64,000 nucleotides of DNA, taken from assembly GCA_017255395.1 (NCBI GenBank), contig JAFKDC010000001.1:310001-374000 (forward strand), read 5' to 3'. The DNA is from Enemella evansiae (GTDB lineage: Bacteria; Pseudomonadota; Alphaproteobacteria; Rhodobacterales; Rhodobacteraceae). Each line of letters begins with the position of its first letter. Within the stretch, counting starts at the first letter, position 1. Position numbers and translations under genes: made by a program. Under the pieces are notes generated by a model that saw only the letters and a list, made by a program, of their open reading frames with translations, did not search any database and was not told the DNA's origin. Of the stretch, positions 36,201 through 40,936 are shown piece after piece.

Positions 36201-36708
36201 GCACATGGCTCAGCCGCGTGGTCATGAAGTCCTTGTCGTTGCCGGTGTGGCGCAGCAGGAACATGCCGGTGTTCTCGACCAGATCCGGGTTCGAACAGAC
36301 ATTGAAGTAGAAATACGACCCCATGCCGCAGCCCGCGAAGACGCCGACCTGACCGGGGAAATTCTCGGGCACATGGCCCGCCGTCTCCAGCGCTTCCCAC
36401 GCGGTTTCGAGGAACTGGCGGTGCTGGGGGTCCATGATCGCCGCTTCCTTGGGCGAGAACCCGAAGAATTCGGCATCGAACATCTCGAACCCGTCGAGCG
36501 GCGCGGCGAAGGGCACGTAGTCGCGGTGGCGCATCAGGCCGGGGTCCTCGCCCGCCTCGCGCAGCTCGGCCTCGGTCAGCTTGCGGATCGAGGAGACGCC
36601 GTCACGCAGGTTCCGCCAGTAGGTGCCGATGTCTTCGGCCCCCGGCAGATGCGCCGCCATACCGACGATGGCGATGTCGTTCTCGCCGATATCCGTTGCG
36701 CCTGCCAT
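30232..36708 (-). CDS. Type I modular PKS: KS-AT-KR-DH-ACP-TE
   Basis: This is a 2158-residue synthase. KS, residues 10-437, has Cys183 (TACSTSL), His319 (ECHGTGT) and His359 (NIGHLDTAAG). AT, about 533-895, has Ser646 in GHSMGE, His745, and the closing PLPTYAFQRSPYF. The KR structural plus catalytic region spans about 910-1400 (TGGFGGVG at 1188, Tyr1347 and Asn1351 in YVAAN). DH, about 1415-1680, has His1432 with four instead of three residues before the Gly, and Asp1600 in HPALLDIA. ACP Ser1815 is in LGGHSL. TE, about 1885-2150, has Ser1959 in GGFSGGG, Asp1986 and His2116. The order KR before DH is not canonical. Residues 581-592 are an insert encoded by a copy of a dispersed repeat. ATG 36708 follows AGGGGA. 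It is the first gene of the four-gene operon. Confidence 0.93.
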   Translation of the reverse strand: MAGATDIGENDIAIVGMAAHLPGAEDIGTYWRNLRDGVSSIRKLTEAELREAGEDPGLMRHRDYVPFAAPLDGFEMFDAEFFGFSPKEAAIMDPQHRQFLETAWEALETAGHVPENFPGQVGVFAGCGMGSYFYFNVCSNPDLVENTGMFLLRHTGNDKDFMTTRLSHVLNLHGPSINLQTACSTSLVATHYAAQALLNGECDMAIAGGVTIELPQGRGYLYKENEILSPDGACHAFDHRAKGTVFGSGAGVVVLRRLADAVADGDHIWAVIKGSAVNNDGAQKAGYLAPSVEGQADAVAEAQSMAGVTADTVDYVECHGTGTYLGDPIEVAALTQAFAETSEAVGHCRIGSVKTNIGHLDTAAGVASLIKASLALHHRQMPPSLGYEAPNPAIDFETSPFRVNDRLTAWERGAHPRRAGVNSLGVGGTNAHVVLEEAPERDAPAESDWPFQILTVSGRSKAALDANATRLAEHLRAHPEQSLADVAWTLKEGRRAFEKRRIVVAETHEQAARLLEGAEPRRMHDHSALDRPEVVFMFPGGGAQYAGMARDLYETEPVFAEWMDRGLAHLETLTGAPEAAGAMSISAEKKPGVRELWLPARGDEAAADKALLKPSLQLPLIMITEVALARLWMSWGLEPVALTGHSMGENTAACIAGVMSFEDCIGLVHLRGALFDEVPEGGMLSVALPAEELRPLLGEALDLGAVNAPGLSVASGPQADLDALEERLKAQEVECRRIGIDIAAHSRMLAPILERFRAYLRAIPLHAPQIPLTSNLHGRAMTAEEAQSPDYWVDHLRGTVLFADCVAALAGENRVFLEVGPGKALTSLARQHGQTNANAVLSSLRHPDEAVADDVHMFEVLGRLWVLGVDIDWGQVWGEAPRHRVPLPTYAFQRSPYFIAPGEAATEAAPQYLMRSDEIGGWGWAPVWRPRGAPVEVDVVDGLEEAAPQVWLVFLDDAGIGARLVERLRGAGQAVIDVRAGDAFARTAEHSYLLAPERGREGYDLLMQDLSQRGLVPTRIAHLWLLTADESHRPGSSFLHRVQEQGFYALLFLAQALEAESIPRPLHISVVTNGAARLRDEALPYPSKATLAGPARVIPRELPGVTVGTLDLTLPVTAEASFLGAARARAAQAQAMDALAGRVLEELLSEPGNRIAALRGDRRFECAMKPRALPEAADLPEGGTVLLTGGFGGVGLTLARAMARRGTNLVLLARRALPDRADWADYLARHAPQDSTARRIRAVEALEAEGAEVLTLAADVCNTGQMQAARAEAEARFGRITGVIHGAGIIDDAPLLTKTPASIEDVFTPKIHGTLVLEEVFPDGDLDWMALFASSSTVTAPVGQVDYVAANEFLNAYAQGRQGKTRVTAINWGIWAEVGMAAEAVAARTGDIAPAPVQEVALPLLDTASFDDHDNRVFDTTLGQDDWIIDEHRTRDGDALLPGTGYLTLAAHALSAHHEDGPFEIRDLAFLRPLRVAEGGARQMRTRLVRSDSGYRFEVLADATLNGRKGRAPIAEASLSLLPMHRPAPLDLSEIRDRCNARVEGNGAKLSAAQEVLLDFGPRWRVLDRTALGKGEGIADLSLPAEAAGDSCLLHPALLDIATGWAMELIDGWQPTHLWAPVRYASVRVHAPLGDSIVSWVRNAARNRADAETASFDVTLCAPDGTVLVEVKGFTIRKLASTDILRATPALTATEVEVDGSDATQPLSPAEERLAHNLSQGIRPEEGPEAFARALALGLPQVVVSSMDLDALTQQAGATSAERGPVQTFDRPQLDSDFVAPEGEIETRLAGFWQELLGVSNVGAEDSFFDLGGHSLIAVRLFAMVKKAFNVDFPISILFEAPTIRACAALIEAQTGPLDQPGEAPKAPERRFTHLVPMHDGDGGARQPFFLIAGMFGNVLNLRHLAHLLGADRPFYGVQARGLYGGEAPHETIEEAARDYIAEIRQVQAQGPYMLGGFSGGGISAYEVARQLEAAGEEVSLVVMLDTPLPQRRPLTRGDRLAIQWQQARARGPLYPFVWARNRIAWEIAKRRQAEPTGAVHGFHNAEIEAAFYRAIAAYTVAPWSGRLVLYRPPLTGKWTVGGGRLVSSERTYVTHDNDWGLVAPQVEVHEVPGDHDSMVLEPNVRVLAALMGRAIEEAEAFSGGRGEVVHFRGRAAE
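34937..34960 (+). repeat. Dispersed 3'-end element, copy 9, in frame inside the PKS AT domain
   Basis: On the plus strand it reads GCTTCTTCTCTGCGGAAATA, matching the intergenic copies. On the coding strand it supplies most of the peptide SISAEKKPG at the AT N-terminal region, just before the conserved VRELWLPARGDE block. The T-rich strand is antisense to the PKS. Confidence 0.65.
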
Positions 36709-36740
36709 GATTCCCCTACCCCACGTAAGACGCCGCCACC

Positions 36741-36756
36741 CTCATTCAGAAATGAG
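36741..36756. promoter_or_regulatory. Palindrome upstream of the PKS gene, possible operator
   Basis: A perfect inverted repeat CTCATT-CAGA-AATGAG is centred about 40 bases upstream of the PKS start codon, between the terminator at 36789-36818 and the ribosome site. Its position fits a regulator-binding site or a 5' UTR hairpin. No regulator gene is present nearby. Confidence 0.35.
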
Positions 36757-36788
36757 TGGGGAATGCGGCGGTTTTTAGGTATTCCCCC

Positions 36789-36818
36789 GAAAAAAGCCGC
36801 ATTTCTCGGGCTTTTTTC
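36789..36818. terminator. Symmetrical terminator between the flippase and PKS genes
   Basis: A 10-bp stem GAAAAAAGCC/GGCTTTTTTC (36789-36798 with 36809-36818) has a 10-base loop. Because one arm begins with an A run and the other ends with a T run, it can stop transcription on either strand. On the minus strand it follows the flippase stop (36937) and would separate that transcript from the PKS operon, which then needs its own promoter in 36709-36788. Confidence 0.75.
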
Positions 36819-36936
36819 GATATTTGTTTCACCATCCCCAACGGTTCGGCAGTATATCTGAATTGTTGCGGAACCGGAAATAGTGACTGCCAAAGCGTTT
36901 CGGGGTGAGTGTGAAACAGGAATACCCGATCCCGCC

Positions 36937-38298
36937 TCAGGGAAAGCTCTCGCTCAGGGCGGCTATTTCGTCCCAGTTGAATTGAAACGCCGCCAGCGCC
37001 AGCAGTACCGCAACCACACCATAGGCCATGTCGTGCATCGGGTCCCAGGCGCCCATGCGGCGGGCCAGCCAGACCACGGTCGGGTAGGCCAGCAGGTAGG
37101 CAGCGCCGATTCCCAGGATCGCGCCCACCAGCCCGGCGATCTGGATGCCCGCGAGGATGCAAAGCACCATCAGCGTCGCGCGCACCAGCGCCAGCACGAA
37201 GAAGCGGCGCGAATCGCCCGCCGCCAGCGCCGCCTGGTCATAGGTCTGCACGATGATCTGCGGCATCTGCATGCAGGCCAGCAGCACCGCCACGGCCCCG
37301 GCCTGATGATACCGTTCGTCGTACAGGGTATGAACAATCCAAGTGCTGCCCAGTGCGAAGAGGCCGGTGAAGCTGAGCAGCAGGCCGGTCACGGCCATGC
37401 GCATCTTGCGCAGCTTGAGGAAGTTGGCGCGGCTTTGGGCGGGGGGGCGTTCGCGGTAGATCGGGATCAGGATCTTCAGCACCACCATGCTGCCCAGCAT
37501 CATCGGGAAGGCGGCCCAGAAATAGCCGATGTTGTAGACTCCGAAGAGAACGAGCGGCGCGAAGCGGCCTATCAGGATCTTGTCGGCCTGACTGAAGACG
37601 AAGCCGCAGACGGTGGCAAGGAAGACCCACTTGCCGAAGCCGATCAGCTCTGCCGCCGCCGCGCGCTCCCAGTGCAGGCGGTTGGCGGGGCCGGGCAGGA
37701 AGCGGCTGTTCAGCAGCACTTCGAGCGCGGCGCCGACGATGCCCGAGATGACCAGCGCCCAGACCGATTGCATCCACCACGCCAGCACGACGGCGGTCAC
37801 GACGCCGCCGACCTGCGTGCCGAGGTCCAGCAGGGTCACGCGGCCCAGCATCAGGTGCCGGTTGGCGGTCACCATGCGCGTGGGCCTGAAGCCGTTGATG
37901 ACCAGAACCAGCGCCGCGACGGGCAGCATCTGCGTCAGGATCGGTTCGTCGTAGATCCAGGCCATGGGCCAGGCGCAGGCGGCGGCCACCAGCCAGAGCC
38001 CGGCCCCGCGCGCGACCTGTATCGTCCAGGCGGTGTCGAGGAACTTCTGGTCGTCGCCGCGCTTCGATTGCAGGATCGCGGGGGTCACGCCGACGTCGCT
38101 GAACTGGCCGAGGCCCACGAGGAAGACGGTGACCAACGCCATAAGGCCGAAGGCCTCGGGGAACAGGAGCCGCGTCAGGATCAGGTTCGAGGCCAGACGG
38201 ATCACCTGACTGACGCCGAAGCCGCCCAGGGTGAACAGCGACGAGCGCATGACGCGGGCGCCCAGCGAGGCGCCTTGCAGGCGGGCGAAGACGGTCAT
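36937..38298 (-). CDS. Wzx-type lipopolysaccharide/exopolysaccharide flippase
   Basis: This 453-residue integral membrane protein has about 12-14 hydrophobic segments and the family N-terminal pattern (RSSLFTLGGFGVSQVIRLASN, then LTRLLFPEAFGLMALV) of oligosaccharide flippases of the MOP superfamily. It should move undecaprenyl-linked repeat units across the inner membrane. It lies downstream of a GT2 gene on the same strand, 94 bases away with a dispersed element between, and directly upstream of the PKS operon, from which a terminator separates it. It is the only flippase-type transporter visible in the locus. Confidence 0.87.
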   Translation of the reverse strand: MTVFARLQGASLGARVMRSSLFTLGGFGVSQVIRLASNLILTRLLFPEAFGLMALVTVFLVGLGQFSDVGVTPAILQSKRGDDQKFLDTAWTIQVARGAGLWLVAAACAWPMAWIYDEPILTQMLPVAALVLVINGFRPTRMVTANRHLMLGRVTLLDLGTQVGGVVTAVVLAWWMQSVWALVISGIVGAALEVLLNSRFLPGPANRLHWERAAAAELIGFGKWVFLATVCGFVFSQADKILIGRFAPLVLFGVYNIGYFWAAFPMMLGSMVVLKILIPIYRERPPAQSRANFLKLRKMRMAVTGLLLSFTGLFALGSTWIVHTLYDERYHQAGAVAVLLACMQMPQIIVQTYDQAALAAGDSRRFFVLALVRATLMVLCILAGIQIAGLVGAILGIGAAYLLAYPTVVWLARRMGAWDPMHDMAYGVVAVLLALAAFQFNWDEIAALSESFP

Positions 38299-38336
38299 GA
38301 GAGCCTCGGGCGGCGCATTCGGGGCTGGCCGGGCTT

Positions 38337-38360
38337 GAGTATTTGGACAGAGAAGAAGCC
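38337..38360 (-). repeat. Dispersed 3'-end element, copy 3
   Basis: On the minus strand it reads GCTTCTTCTCTGTCCAAATA, in the gap just downstream of the minus-strand GT2 gene ending at 38393. The T-rich strand agrees with that gene's direction. Confidence 0.72.
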
Positions 38361-38392
38361 CGGGGGCGGCGCAGGGCGGCGGTGTGGGTCTC

Positions 38393-39253
38393 TCATCGGC
38401 TGCGGGTCCAGCTTTGGTCGCTTTGGGGCGAGAGTTTCACCGTCAGCGCGACGGCGGTGTAGGTCGCGAAGGCCAGCGGGTCGCGCAGCGCGAGGGCGAG
38501 TTTCGCGCTGGTTGGAAAGGGCGGCTTGTCGTCGTTTGCCAAGAGGCCGGGGTGGTCGCGTTCGATCTGCTGGACGCCGGCGTCCTGCCTGCGGCGCACG
38601 CGGATCAGGGCGGGCAGGCCTTCCGCGATGGGCCAGCGGTAGGGGGCGGGGACCTTCAGGCGCTCTTCGGGGGCGAAGCAGAGGCGGACGAAGGTGTCGT
38701 CCGAGATGATGTCGGGGAAGGCGTCCCAGCGGGCGCGGCCCGGGGCGTTGACCGCGAAGAGGCCGCAGCCCGGCACGCCGTTTACCATGAAGGGGACGCG
38801 GCGCCAGAAGCGGGCGTAGGCGCGGCTGACCGCGCCCTTGGCGGCGATCTCGACGGTGCCGCTGGCGTAGAGCGGGGTGTCCGGGGAGAGGGCCCCGGCC
38901 AGTTGATGAAGCAGCGGCGGCGAGACGGTGACGTCGGCGTCGAGGTAGACGCGGATCGGTCCGCTGGCCAGGGCGTCGCCGGTGTTCAGTGCGCCGAGCT
39001 TGCCGCCTTCGGCCCTTTCCAGCACCGTCAGCGGCCAGCCGCGTTCGGCAAAGGCTGGCTGCATGGCGCGGGCGCGGTCGGCAGTGTCGTCGTGGCAGCC
39101 ATTGGCGATGACGACGGTTTCGACGCTGCCAAGCGACCCGGCCCAGTCCGAGGCCAGAACGGCAGAGAGGCAGTCGCCGATCAGCGCCGCCTCGTTGCTT
39201 GCCGGAAGGATGACCGACAGGGAAACAGGCCCGGCCGGGGTGTCATGTGTCAT
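38393..39253 (-). CDS. Family 2 glycosyltransferase
   Basis: From ATG 39253 it is 286 residues; the frame also allows a GTG start at 39274. It has the GT-A pattern SLSVILPASNEAALIGDCL, VIANGCHDDTADRA, the DxD motif in YLDADVTVSPP and a DDTFVR acidic site. No strong membrane anchor is seen apart from a short C-terminal hydrophobic stretch. It is divergent from the GT4 gene at 39406 and upstream of the flippase on the same strand, so it is probably another repeat-unit or modification transferase. Confidence 0.82.
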   Translation of the reverse strand: MTHDTPAGPVSLSVILPASNEAALIGDCLSAVLASDWAGSLGSVETVVIANGCHDDTADRARAMQPAFAERGWPLTVLERAEGGKLGALNTGDALASGPIRVYLDADVTVSPPLLHQLAGALSPDTPLYASGTVEIAAKGAVSRAYARFWRRVPFMVNGVPGCGLFAVNAPGRARWDAFPDIISDDTFVRLCFAPEERLKVPAPYRWPIAEGLPALIRVRRRQDAGVQQIERDHPGLLANDDKPPFPTSAKLALALRDPLAFATYTAVALTVKLSPQSDQSWTRSR

Positions 39254-39405
39254 AACCCGTACCCATGGGGCCACACCTGCGAAAAATCCAGCCCCTCAAT
39301 CCCTTCGGAATGCCCGTCAACTGTGGCCAAATCATGGAAAGCCGCAGAATACTCCGGGATATCTGCCGTTGGGAGGGCAGGGCTGCCGCCATCCAGGGAA
39401 TCACT

Positions 39406-40635
39406 GTGACGCAAGGCCTGCGTATAGGATATATCGTCCCGCAATTTCCGGGACAGACGCATATCTTCTTCTGGCGCGAAATCCTCGCGCTGGAGCGGAT
39501 GGGCCATGCCGTGAAAGTCCTGTCCACGCGCAAGCCGCCCGCCGGGCTCATCGCGCACGACTGGTCGAAGCAGGCCATGGCGCGCACCACCTACCTTGGC
39601 AAGGTCGATCCGCTGCACATGGTGACCGGCGCGGCGCGGCTGCCGCAGTCCCTGTGGCCGCGGCTTCTGCGGGCCGGGCCTGCGGTGATGAAGGATGTCG
39701 GGCTGTCCCTTGCCGCCGCCGACCGGCTGCGGGCACAGGCGGTGCGGCACCGGCTGGATCACGTGCACGCGCATTCCTGCGGGCGGGCGGCGCTGATCGC
39801 CATGCTGGCCTATCACATGGGCGGGCCGGGGTATTCGCTGACCCTGCACGGGCCGCTGTCGGACTACGGCTCCGGGCAGCGGCTGAAGTGGCGGGATGCG
39901 CGCTTTGCCACGATCATCACGCAGCGCCTGCTGGAAGAGGTGCACCAGACCTTGCCCGCCGAGGACCTGCCGGAGCGGCTGATCGTGCGGCCCATGGGCG
40001 TCGACACGGCGGTGCTGGAGCGGACGACGCCCTATTTCGCCCCCGAACATGGGCGCCCCCTGCGGATCTTTTCCTGCGGGCGGCTGAACGTGGTGAAGGG
40101 CCATCAGGACCTGATGACCGCGGCGCGGCAGTTGCTGGACCAGGGCGTCGACATCCGCATCGAGATCGCCGGAGAGGACGACCAGGGCGGCGCTGGCTTC
40201 CGCAAGGATCTGGAAGAGCACCTGAAGAAGCTGCGCCTGCAGGATCATGTCAAGCTGCTGGGCGCCATCGATTCCGGCGCCGTGCGGGCCAAGCTGGAGG
40301 AGGCGCATCTGTTTGTGCTGGCCTCGTGGCACGAACCGCTGGGCGTGGCCTACATGGAGGCGATGTCCATGGGTGTGCCGACCATCGGCACCGATGCGGG
40401 CGGCGTGCGCGAGCTGATCTCGGACGGCTCGACAGGCTATCTGGTGGAACCCAAGAACCCCGGCCAGCTGGCGCGGACGATCCGCACGCTGGCGGGCGAC
40501 CCGGACGCGCTGATGCGCCTGTCGGTCGAAGGCCGCGCCCATGTCGAGGCGCATTTCCGCGCCTCGCTGGGGGCCGAGGTGCTGGCGGACGAGATCGCCC
40601 GGCTGAAGGATGCGGACGGGGCGCCATCGCCCTGA
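39406..40635 (+). CDS. Family 4 glycosyltransferase
   Basis: This is a 409-residue GT-B enzyme. GTG 39406 is chosen because GLRIGYIVPQFPGQTHIFFWREI, the first GT-B strand, starts there, preceded by AGGGA; the frame is open to 39265. It has HVHAHSCGRAAL, the donor domain FSCGRLNVVKGHQDLMTAA, and the E-x7-E motif in WHEPLGVAYMEAMS. The N-terminal part resembles colanic-acid-type transferases. It is the last recognisable glycosyltransferase at the right side of the locus and a single-gene plus-strand unit. Confidence 0.86.
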   Translation: MTQGLRIGYIVPQFPGQTHIFFWREILALERMGHAVKVLSTRKPPAGLIAHDWSKQAMARTTYLGKVDPLHMVTGAARLPQSLWPRLLRAGPAVMKDVGLSLAAADRLRAQAVRHRLDHVHAHSCGRAALIAMLAYHMGGPGYSLTLHGPLSDYGSGQRLKWRDARFATIITQRLLEEVHQTLPAEDLPERLIVRPMGVDTAVLERTTPYFAPEHGRPLRIFSCGRLNVVKGHQDLMTAARQLLDQGVDIRIEIAGEDDQGGAGFRKDLEEHLKKLRLQDHVKLLGAIDSGAVRAKLEEAHLFVLASWHEPLGVAYMEAMSMGVPTIGTDAGGVRELISDGSTGYLVEPKNPGQLARTIRTLAGDPDALMRLSVEGRAHVEAHFRASLGAEVLADEIARLKDADGAPSP

Positions 40636-40936
40636 GCCATCCCGGAGCGGGCTGGCGGGGTGGGTATGGGGCCTTTGGCAGGGCGCGGACCGGCGGGCTG
40701 TGGTCCGGTCGGTCTTGCCGGGACCTGCCTTCCGGTCCCGGACGCGGGGTCTTGCTTGTCCCATGACGCCTTGTGGTGTCCTCGCCGGGCGCGGCTGGGC
40801 TTGGCGGGCGTGGAGGGGGCGCTGCCCCCGCTACGCTCCCCCGGGATATTTCGGGACAGAAGAAGACGGGGTCTGCGAGGGTGCGCGCCGGGGTGCTGTC
40901 GGAGGCGGGCTGTGATGCGGGGAGGTGCTGCGGCGG
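40636..40936. other. Convergent intergenic region with hairpin and dispersed element
   Basis: This gap of 301 bases separates two converging genes. It holds the inverted repeat GGGGGCGCTGCCCCC (40815-40829) and copy 4 of the dispersed 3'-end element (40844-40867). I saw no coding sequence here. Confidence 0.6.
40844..40867 (-). repeat. Dispersed 3'-end element, copy 4
   Basis: On the minus strand it reads GTCTTCTTCTGTCCCGAAATA, a divergent copy lying downstream of the minus-strand RTX gene that ends at 40937, in the matching orientation. Confidence 0.62.

Noticed and set aside
30229-36861. A similar 2,200-codon open frame antisense to the PKS gene.
   Set aside because: Same artefact; the encoded chain is low-complexity with no recognisable domain or ribosome site.
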